From positions 62,001-126,000 of the forward strand of contig CAUYUJ010019376.1 in assembly GCA_963575745.1 (NCBI GenBank): DNA of 64,000 nucleotides. The letters are read 5' to 3'. Made by a program: the position numbers and the translations under genes. This document shows positions 53,510-62,763 of this stretch, piece after piece (the stretch's first letter is position 1; each line of letters opens with the position of its first letter). The stretch is from Prorocentrum cordatum (Eukaryota > Sar > Dinophyceae > Prorocentrales > Prorocentraceae). The notes below the pieces were generated by a model. The model was not told where the DNA came from. It did no database searches and saw only the letters and a program-made list of their open reading frames with translations.

Positions 53510-54556
53510 CTAGTTCGTACTGGAAATCCTCGCTCGCAACTCATCAATGTTGATCCCTGGCTCAAGCTGATTCATTGCACGAGTAATCTCCCAGCCATTC
53601 TGCAGAGAGAACTTGGCCACAATCTTCCCTGGAGGTGGTAAGTGGTCACTGGAGCCCCACATGAACGTAATCGGTGGTCCCGTCTCAGCCCTGAGATTCG
53701 AATGATGCTTCTTGAAACTCTTGAACTTGGCCTGAAAGATCCCAGCGGCATCCAGATGGGGCTTCTTCCAGGGGGGGGCCTCCACGTGGACCTTGAGGGC
53801 CCTGGGAGCGTGCTGGAGTTTGTTGTCGGCGATCGCGGCAACGAGTCGACGACGAAGATCCCACAGCTGGTCACTGGTAACCCCATTCTGGAAATAGAGC
53901 CGAGCACGCGAATACCCCCACGCCTCTCTACCTGTGTTGAACCTCTTGGATTGGTTCAGGTCCAGAAACTCCTTCACACCACTGAACCATTCTCCAGCCA
54001 GGACCTCATTCAGCAGTGAATTCAACGCCTGCTGTGATAACATCTCCTCCTGACGCTTCTCTGCATCCCTCCAGTCCGTCACCCATCCCTTGAGCTCGAC
54101 GAACGATGGGGTGAAATTCTGCACTGACTGCCGAGTTTCCGCCGAGGACGCTGTCGTAGAGGTGCCTGCTCTGGGGGCCCCACCTGCAGGAGCCTGCTGG
54201 AGCTGGATTATCTGGAGCCTCTGATCCTCAACCTTCTTAGTAATAGCATCTATGTCCGTCATCGCCTGCTGTACATTTTTCTCCACCGAATCAACACGAG
54301 CATTGAGCTGGGTGCCGAGATCCGTGATGCTTCGATGTGTTGATTGGAAGCCCTCCGTCATCTTACCTCCCAGAGATGCAACAAGCGTCGTGATCTTGTC
54401 CATCCCCTTTGTCATGGCCTCCTCGAGGCCTTCAACCGTCTGAATTTTGACCCGTTTTCCCTCTGGGACCTCCTCCTCCTTGGCTCCTGGAACGGGCATA
54501 TCAGTGGCGTCCATAGCGAAAACCTCGGGGACCGCAGCAGCTGATGAGGCAGCCAT
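53510..54556 (-). CDS. LINE-A ORF1 protein
   Basis: 348 codons from ATG 54556 (MAASSAAAVPEVFAMDATDM) to TAG 53512-53510; the frame is open upstream of this ATG into the flank, but that part is untranslated leader. Residues about 45-105 form a coiled coil (GMDKITTLVASLGGKMTEGF, VDSVEKNVQQAMTDIDAITK), expected to trimerise or oligomerise as in other LINE ORF1 proteins. Then follow FVELKGWVTDWRDAEKRQEE and a C-terminal RRM-like or otherwise folded region with LKVHVEAPPWKKPHLDAAGI and KIVAKFSLQNGWEITRAM. No CCHC knuckle is seen. The likely role is RNA binding in the retrotransposition particle. The stop codon is in frame with ORF2. Confidence 0.85.
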   Translation of the reverse strand: MAASSAAAVPEVFAMDATDMPVPGAKEEEVPEGKRVKIQTVEGLEEAMTKGMDKITTLVASLGGKMTEGFQSTHRSITDLGTQLNARVDSVEKNVQQAMTDIDAITKKVEDQRLQIIQLQQAPAGGAPRAGTSTTASSAETRQSVQNFTPSFVELKGWVTDWRDAEKRQEEMLSQQALNSLLNEVLAGEWFSGVKEFLDLNQSKRFNTGREAWGYSRARLYFQNGVTSDQLWDLRRRLVAAIADNKLQHAPRALKVHVEAPPWKKPHLDAAGIFQAKFKSFKKHHSNLRAETGPPITFMWGSSDHLPPPGKIVAKFSLQNGWEITRAMNQLEPGINIDELRARISSTN

Positions 54557-55001
54557 CTTGCCGTCTGAGATATTACAAGGGATATTCCACTTCGCACAGA
54601 ACGATCGATCTTCTCGAGTACGTTTGAGATGTGCACTCAACTGATGAAAGTTATATGGGGCAACAGGATGGTGAGGTAAAGTGGGAGAGAGATCAGGTGG
54701 CCCAGATGGTATGTCGACTAGAGAATCCTTATCGTCGTGTCGAGCTCTACCAACCTGTCTGGCAAGATACTCCCACTCCCAATGTCCGAAGTTGGCTCCC
54801 CAGCGGTCCAAATCGATCGATTGACTCTGGCTCGTCCCGTCCAGCTCGACGCGGCAAAATGCCGCAACAATGCACACAAACAAATACAAACAAATGCAGG
54901 CGGCCTGCTTGCCTCGGACTCGCCGAAGTCGCCGAAGTGGCCCGATCGCCACGCGCCCCCCGCGCGGCGGGCCAGGGGCAGTCTCCCGGCGGTAACCTTG
55001 G

Positions 55002-56869
55002 TTACCGCCGGGAGACTCGTAGAGCTTCCTAGCTCGACTTACGTTGAGAAAACCGACAGCACCTACCAACATTCCGACTTATAGTGAATATTTTCATCTC
55101 TGAATGCGACAGGCGGACGCGTCTGATGTCTGCGAATCGACTCCTGTCATTACCAGCACTGCAGCCCCCCTACAGCCCGAATTAAGTGCAGAAAACCGAC
55201 TGCACCTCTCAGGATGACTCGAACAATCCAATGGTTTCGCGGACCTAGTTCGGGCAGCCGACCGAGTTCCGAGCTCTGGATTCGACAGGCGGGCGCGCCT
55301 GATCTCTTCAAATCGATTTCTGTGACAATAAGCACTGTAGCTCCCCTCAGCGCGAGTTCAGTGCAGAAAAACTCTGAAGATGACTCGACCAATACGAATA
55401 ATTTCGCGATTCTAGATCGGGCAGCAGACCGAGTTCGGAGCTCTGGATTCGACAGACGAACGCAACTGGTGATGTTGAATCCGTTCCTGTAAATATCGGC
55501 TCTGTAGCTGTTCTGCAGCTCGGGTTAAGTACAGAAAACCGAGAGTTTCTGTCAAGATGACTCGAATAATACGAAAAGGTTTGCGGACCTAGCTCGGCTA
55601 ACAGACCGAGTTCAGACATCTCGATTCAACAGGCAAACGCGCCTAATCATTTCACATCGATTAGCTGTGCTTACCAGCTCTGTAGCTGTCCTGAAGCTCG
55701 AGTTATCTTAAGAAAACCGTCAGCGCGTATCAAGATGACTCGAAACGGCCGATCCCGCCACCGTGCTTTTCCAAAGTAATATTCACCCGATCGAGCTGAG
55801 ATCGAGATGGCGAGTGGGAATAAGATCGAATATCACGGGAAAAAATACTAGAGCACTAACGAAGGGTCAAATTTCGAGGACAAAATTTTCAACCGACCAA
55901 AAGTCACCAAAAGTTCTGTCGAGATTTTTCTTGCCAACTAGCTCTCCAGCGCGCCGGAACTGCGAGCCGGCGGTAAACCGTCAACCAGGTTACCGCCGGG
56001 AGCCTCGTAGAGCTCTTATCTGCACGACGCTGCTTGGAACACATAGGAGAAGCTTTGTTACGTTTGAGCTGAAAAGCCTTTCAAATTACGCTTTTCAGCT
56101 CTCACCGAAAGTCGCTTGATTCAAGTGGGAACCGACAGCACCTCTCAGATGACTCGTGCAATACGAATAGTTTCGCGGATCTATGGATCATTCTGAATCG
56201 GTTCGAACTACAGAAAACCGTCAATGCGTGTCAAGATGCTCGAAACGGCCGATGGTTCCCTCAAGTCTTTTGATAATAAAATTGCAGCTACAGACCTGAA
56301 AATTTCACTGGCAGACCCGGCACAACCCACTACAGGTGAGAAAAATACCGGTTCCCAAAACGAGCTTTAAAATGTTGCACAAAGATTGCAAAACCGACCC
56401 AAAATTACCACATCGTCTCTTAAGGTCGGGTCGGCCAACTAGCTCCACCCTGCGCCCGAATTCCTCTTATCTCATCTTGCCGAAGAGTTCTACGAGGTAT
56501 TACCCTTAAGCTTCTAGCAACTGGGAGCCGGCGGTAAACCGTCAACCAGGTTACCCTCGTAGAGCTCTTTTCTTGCACGGCGCTGCTTTAAAACACGTTG
56601 CAGGGGCGTTTCTGAAAAGTCGAGAAACTAAGTTTTTAGTTGTCACCGAACGATGGTTCCGCCAAGTGTTTTAATAATAATACTGCAGCTACGGACCTGA
56701 GTATTCATTGGCAGACGCGACAAAACCCATTACAGGTGCAAAAAATACCGGTCCTCAAAACGAATGTTCAAATCTCTCACAAAGCTCGTCCAACCGACCC
56801 AAAGTTCGCACATTGTCCGTCGGGGCCGGGTCGGCCAACTGGGCGCCGGCGGTAAACCGTCAACCTTGG
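55002..56869 (+). repeat. Satellite block between LINE-A and LINE-B
   Basis: Begins TTACCGCCGGGAGACTCGTA, the second half of the motif split by LINE-A, followed by monomers of the 177-bp type (55030-55960). Motif copies are at 55964-56013 and 56523-56566, type 1 units lie between, and a half-motif at 56840-56869 touches LINE-B. The segment after the motif (CTAGCTCGACTTACGTTGAG, CCTACCAACATTCCGACTTA) has a close counterpart right of LINE-B at 62769. Confidence 0.85.
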
Positions 56870-56912
56870 TTTTTGCTTTGCTCGGAGCCCACAGGGACAA
56901 AGGAGCCCCCGC

Positions 56913-59900
56913 TCAGGATTCAGGTCCGCAGCAGAGGAGCAGCAGGTGCTCGACACCTTCAGCGAGGCGCTTGCTGGCCAAGAGCTCAGCTTGACTAACC
57001 GTGCAGGTCGGCGGGATGGCGGCAGCCTCGGAGGCTATGTTGAATAGCCAAGAGCCTTGAGAGTGTTGAAGAGCAGGGAGGGGGAGCACGAATAAGTCAA
57101 TAACCCAACCAATGCCAACACCGTGGGAGGAACGACCACCATCGAAGTAGCCGCGAATCCCCTTTATTTGTTCCCTTCTGAGAGTATGAATGCACGGGTC
57201 GAAAGTACGATGGTTCTGGCCCGCGCGGGCCTTCCAAGTTTCAGCATCAGCACGCTCGTTTCCCTCACGATAAAACCACTTCCAAGGATCTAAACCCCAA
57301 GACGGCGGCCTCAGATTCACGCGGTAGTTCAAGTGTAATCTGTATAATATACTTTGAATGTGTGCAATGGTCTCACAATACACTTCCGTCGTACATACAT
57401 ATTGTCCCACCAGCCAGTTCACTACCACCTGGGAGTCACCACAGAGCTCGACGGGAATCCCTTCAGCCTCGTAGTTCCAGACGCTGGCATTCTCGAAGTT
57501 AAAGGCGAGCCGCTTTGCAATCTCATTTTTTCTCTCCTCCGTCCCCTCCACCTCCTCCTCGTCGATTTTCGGCCTCCAGGGTTTTGGTTCAGGCAGGTGA
57601 GCATATTCTAAAACATGTGGTAGGTCCCATTCCGATAGCAACGTACGGATAAAACATCTCCACCCTGCCTGAGTCCACTCAAGAGTATCATACCAAGCAT
57701 CTCCACCCACCGTTTCAAATGGCAAGCCCCACGGACGAAGTCCCACCGTTTTTCCACCTTCCCTTCGACGTGTAAAGGATCGTGCTTCCTGCGAGTTATA
57801 GGTGCGAATAACGGCATCCATCTGCTGTGTCCACGGGCTGGCGGCATGCATCATCGTGTAACGAGCCTACAAGAAAGGGTCATCCGCACTCGCCCCCACC
57901 ATATCACTTCGAAACCTTCTTCGCATGGCTGCTGGCGCTGGTGTAGGGGCTGATGATGATGATGGCGTTGCTGATGTGGGAGCAGTCTTGCTCCTTTTGG
58001 CAGCAGCACGGGACGCCTGAGAGATAAGCCGTCGTCGGTTCTGACTCGTGGCGCTGTTCTCCTGACCCTCTGGCAGAGCAACGGTGAGGTCCCCTCGGGC
58101 AGTAAGGACAGGGGCCGCAATAACAGTCACCCTCCGTCGTTTCAGATCTCTGGTAATCGGTGCAGCAGCACCCGCATTCAAAGACATCGAACCCGTGGTA
58201 ATCGGTACGACCGCGCCCGCATTCTGAGACATCAAGTCCGTGGTAATCGGTACAGTAGTACCCGCATTCTGAGACATCAAATCCATATCAAGAGACACTG
58301 CACCACCCATTTCCATTGGATCAATTGTAGGCTGGGCGTCATCAACTTGGCGGATCCCGTTTTGAGCAGTTGTCGTCGCCACATCCTTTGCCCAACTCCA
58401 CTGTTTGAAAAGAAAGAGCTGAACCGCACTCGGCATCTGAGCTGTCCTGAGTGCTTTCCGCCCCGTCAAGTACACGCTCTGAAAAAAAACTGTGGCCAAC
58501 TCTCGGTGTCGCGTTTCCGTCTCCATACCATCTTCGAAAGTAAGCGGCCTTCAAACGCATGAATCGATTCAATAGCATTTTTGTCAGCTGTCATCCCTTC
58601 CACTGCAAACAATAATCGGCTTCTTACACGTGAGTCGTATCGCAGCAATCTTTTCTTCAACTTAATACCCTGGCACATGTAATACTTCTTATCTTGCCAA
58701 AACGCCTTTTGAGCGAGAGAAATCCGATGATTCAAGTCCTCATGTTGTCGCATGCTGTTTTCAAGAATCGTGCCAAGTATTTCCAAACGATCTGTCTGCT
58801 GCAACGTTATAGTCACTCTCTGACGCTTGTCCTGGGAATTCGGCAACGCAAAAGAGACATCCAAACTCTCAGTCCCAGGCTCATCATAGCCAAAGCGAAT
58901 AAACTGCAAGCTACTCGGTTTCCATCTGTACTTTCTGTGATAAAGTGGGACACTGATCTCCGCAATCATGGTCGTCAACTCGCTCTGATCTCTGGCACAC
59001 AACAGAACATTGTCGGCCCAAATCGCATGTGTAAGATGACGAGTCCCTGCCTGCTGCGTCAACTGCACTCCCATCCCCCGCTCCTGCCAACTCAAGACCA
59101 CAGAACGGAACATGAGCACACTCTCACACAGCCAAAAGAGCGGAGCCTCAACACTACCTGTGCGGATACAACTATCCCAAGCTATGTCCGAGACGTCCAC
59201 CTGCTGGAAGGATAAATCGGCCCTGTTCTCAGCTAGGCCCTCCATGAGCGCATAACTAAGTTCAGGTGGAAACCTCAACTCCTCCAGGCAGTCAGCAACG
59301 TCGGCCACCTGTACGTTATCAAAAGCACGATACACGTCTAAACTCGCCGTGTGCATACAATATGACTTCCCCCATTCCGTCGCGTGCTGGGCAACTCTCT
59401 TCAAACCACCTGTAATCTCGTGTGTCCGTCTTCCAGCAACAAACCCGAAGAGCATGACCTCGGGGGCAACACTCCGTTTGAGATGGTCCACGGCCAACAA
59501 GGTGAGACATGACATATACCATTTTGACAGGCAAGATAATAATGATAAAGCTCGTGTGTCATTGAATTCGCAAGTCTTCACAGACTTCGGCATCAGCTGT
59601 ATACATATATGGCGCCATGCTGTGGGTGTGCGATACTCGCGCATAAACAGCTGCTGAAAGCACCGCAAGACTTGAAGGCAACCTGACCAAGGGATGTGCT
59701 TAAGCATGGAGACGCTGATGTTGTCCTTACCTACGGCCTTTCCTGAACGAAGACGAGACCTAGCACGCATGAGCAGGCCGATATCGATAGGGTGGTACTC
59801 CTGCATATTCACCTCCTGCAACCTCTTCCTCATCTCCTCAAGCTTACTGTTTGTGCGTGCACGCTCATGTTCATCAGTGTACATGGCCAAGCCGTGCGCT

Positions 59901-61286
59901 CTGAGGGCCTTCTCCCACTTAGACTTGTCCCAAGTGTGCACTCCCTCAACTTTGAGCGTCTTAAGGTATGTTCGATGCTGTAGACCTGGACGGAACTCAT
60001 ACTCCAAGATATTCCTCCCATGCTTCCTCCTCTCATATCTGTACCTCCTCCTCGCCTTCTTGAACTCCTCCTCCGTACATTCACCCTTATTTCTCTTCCT
60101 CCTCATCTCAAGTGCAGCCTCCCGAGCGGCAACATACTGCTCAGATACTTTCGGGGTGATGTCGGCTTTGGTGGGGACCTCGCCGATTTCCTCACAAGGC
60201 TGTCGAATCTTGTCACCTAGCTCCGTGGGCGAGAGACCCGTATGTCCACTCCAATCGGTCTGTTCTGTCTGGCTGTTGCCAGACACCAGGGCTGCATCAA
60301 CCGCATAGCGCAAAAGAGGTACACGATGAGACTGAACGTGCCAACGTGTTCTGCGGACAGGATTGGGACGCACAACTCGACGAGGCAAGACACGAGCAGG
60401 GATACGCAAGTGTAACAGACCATGATCACTCCAAAAGCTCGAGGCCGAGCTCCCAGACATATGTGCTGCCCCCCGGCTGTGGCCACAAGACGGAGACCTC
60501 AGGAGCTCCCCAAGACGAAGGTACACCTATGTAGTCGTAGACGTGAGAGTACTGCTGTTCTTGAGGTAGGTGCCTGTAGTGAGCCCATTTAGCAGAGCGC
60601 CAGGTAGGGAGCCTCGCAGGGTTGAAGGTGTTGGCCAACTGGAGGCCCAGGGTGCCAATAGTGAAAGTAAGAGCCTCACTGAGTTCCAAAGCAAACTCCT
60701 TAGATCGCCTCTGAAATCCGCCATCCCTCGTACGAGGGACAATAGGTACACCTACAACACTATGACCCGAGACAGCCTGAGACATGTGGAAAACCTGAGG
60801 CTCTACCTCTACATTAGCATCAGTTCCTAAAACAACATCCTGAATTCGAAACTGCTTTTTCAATCTGGCAACATTGAGCGCTGCATCCCTCAGCACTTCT
60901 TGGTATACACTAAGCGTACGCAAAAACTGCTCACGAGACTTCCCATGCAAATACTTATGGGGCAAGTAAAGAGAGAGAAAGATGGCATTAGAGCAAACAA
61001 CGGCAACCCAACGGTCGCCTCTGGCCTCGTGTTGGACATCATCCTTCCAAACACCTCGGAGGCCCACGCAAGCTCGCTCACAAGAGGAGCGCCAAAGATT
61101 CCAACCGTGCTCCTCAGCAACACGATCGGAGACAAACTGGCACTCTTGAAGGAGAATCACATTGCTTGAATTGAAGACCTGGGCGAAAATCTCGTGGCAT
61201 TGTGCAATCCCTAGCAAACGAACGTTCCAGCTGAAAATTGAGCGATCAACCTCAGCCAATTGTTCGTGCCACTTGCCAGGGCACCG
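56913..61286 (-). pseudogene. LINE-B ORF2: APE endonuclease, RT, permuted RNase H
   Basis: It follows the ORF1 TGA in the same frame: RCPGKWHEQLAEVDRSIFSW then NVR, with no ATG. The endonuclease has SWNVR, LLQECQF, GTDANVE, VYDYIGV and, after a shift at 60434-60437, WSDHGLLHL. RT: LFGFVAGRRTHEI, LDVYRAFDNV (A, about 59330), RTGSVEAPLFWL (B), IWADNVLLCA (C, about 59010; ADN). After a shift at 58482-58489 comes a linker with three 15-residue repeats (MSQNAGTTVPITT type, 58137-58290). After TAG 57867, an uninterrupted 313-codon part holds, numbered from 57854, CGDSQVVVNW (Asp140), REGNERAD (Asp203), GYFDGG (Asp238) and TVSQAELLASKRL (Glu290), ending at 56913. The RNase H motif order is permuted relative to the usual fold. 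Confidence 0.85.
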
Positions 61287-62458
61287 TCAACTCATGAGAT
61301 CAGCTTTGAAATTCCCCAGTTTGAAGTTTGGATCGACTTCCTTGATCATATCCTCATCAATCTTCCAACCCACTGCACGATCAGGCTTCCATGAGGCAAC
61401 ACACTGTCCCTTTTGCAGCTGCTGCTCGGACGGGTAAGCCAATAGAAACGTGGCGGGGGGTCCATATTTTCCACCTTTACAAAGGCGCTGGCACACGAAC
61501 GATGTTTATAAAATAGGGCCTTGAATTTGCCAGCAGCTTTGATGTGCGGTTCTTGCCACGGAGAGGCCTCCACCGTAACCGTGATCCTTTCATCACAGAT
61601 GTGGTTATACGTGGTCGCGTCGTGTGGATCCTCAAAGATGGCTTTCTGCTCGAAACATTGAATGAACGCTGTGCGAAAGACCCACATCATATCCTTCGTC
61701 GCCGTGGCTTTGAAGCATATCTTGAGCTGATAACATCCCATGGGGTTCTTACTGTTCTCATCATTCGTTTTTGTCTCATCCACGTGCGCCAAGCAATTCG
61801 CTTTTTGAAACAGAGTCGCAAGGAGGCGCTGGGCCACCGCTCCAGGGAGTAAAGCCTTGGATCTTTTATGAAGCTCTTCTGACGCTGTGCGTGCCCATCC
61901 TTTTATAGTTATCATCGTTGGTTGAAAGTTTGGCCTCGGACCCTTGAAGCCAAACTCCCCACGCGTACCCTGGAACTGGAAGCCAGGATTCCCCGAACCA
62001 GTCCCACGTGATGAAGCAACTGTTGAGGCATCGGCATTCGTTTTACTTTGGAGGGCTTCTAACTGTCTCTGCTGTGACTGCACCTGTGCATTGAGGCGTT
62101 GCAAATCGGTACTGTGTTCTTCCAACTTCAGTTTGATCGGCGCAACTTCACCTTGCATGATAGACTGAAAATTCCCCTTTTGCGTGGCAAACTTCGAATC
62201 GAGCAGCTGCGAGAGTGCCGCCAACTGAGGATTCAGCTGCTGTTGTTGTTGTTGAATCAATGCCTGCTCACGCTGCTGCCGTGCCAACTCACTCTGACGA
62301 CGACGTTTAGCATCCAATTCTTCCTCCAAAAGTCCACCTGCTGCTCCCGCTGCTGCATCCAAGAGACCTGGCGGTATACCCCCACGGATCTTGCTTTGAA
62401 GATCATCCCCTCCCATACCTTCGATGTCCAACTCCTCTAATTTTGTCATTTCCTCCAT
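61287..62458 (-). pseudogene. LINE-B ORF1 protein, one frameshift
   Basis: ATG 62458 (MEEMTKLEELDIEGMGGDDL). A Gln-rich segment IQQQQQQLNPQLAALSQLL and a coiled coil KLEEHSTDLQRLNAQVQSQQ are followed by GPRPNFQPTMITIKGWART and a folded part with ITVTVEASPWQEPHIKAAGK, matching the KGW and VEAPPWKKPH blocks of LINE-A. At the G6 run (plus 61452-61457) the frame shifts after MDPP; the other frame gives ATFLLAYPSEQQLQKGQCVA and KLGNFKADLMS to TGA 61289-61287. About 390 codons when joined. The single homopolymer lesion may be a sequencing error. Confidence 0.78.
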
Positions 62459-62763
62459 AACTGCAATGTGAAAGAGAACGAGGCAAGGAACAAAATACAA
62501 GTGCAACTGAAGAAATTGCCACAACCAAGTTGAGCATGCTATCTGTAACGCGTCCTGAGTGCACAACAAGATTCAGCTGATTGAAAACTGGCAAGAGGGA
62601 AGCTATGAAGCCCACTACCCAAGGGGCTTGATGCGTGTATGCCCTCGCAACGTAAGCGAAACACAACTTTGCTGGCGTAGGGGCTCTAAACTGGAGGCGA
62701 GGTCCAGGCAGAGTTTAAAACCCCTGTCGGATGCGCAGAGCAACCACGCCTTGAGCAACCAGG

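Larger units (their letters stand above)
49257..54993 (-). mobile_element. LINE-A: near-complete APE-type LINE inserted in the satellite palindrome
   Basis: The element is bounded by AACCTTGG at 49249-49256 and 54994-55001, an 8-bp target duplication. Without it the flanks join to CCGTCAACCTTGGTTACCGC, which is the satellite motif. The minus-strand 3' end is GCAAACCGCAAAACAAAAA (short A-rich tail). The 5' end ACCGCCGGGAGAC forms, with the flank, a palindrome of 17-bp arms around TT (54982-55017). It encodes ORF1 (348 codons), a TAG, and ORF2 with endonuclease, RT and a permuted RNase H. Only the last about 50 codons are out of frame, so it is the youngest-looking copy. Confidence 0.88.
56870..62763 (-). 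mobile_element. LINE-B: second APE-type LINE in the same satellite motif
   Basis: The 3' junction is identical in kind to LINE-A: CCGTCAACCTTGG then TTTTTGCTTTGC (minus strand tail GCAAAGCAAAAA). On the 5' side the flank resumes at AGGAGCTTCCTAGCTCGACT, i.e. inside the motif-distal sequence, so about 25 bp of target seem deleted compared with LINE-A. ORF1, TGA and ORF2 have the same layout as in LINE-A. Lesions are a shift in a G6 run (61452-61457), one in an A4 run (60434-60437), one in an A8 run (58482-58489) and one TAG (57867-57869). Confidence 0.85.
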
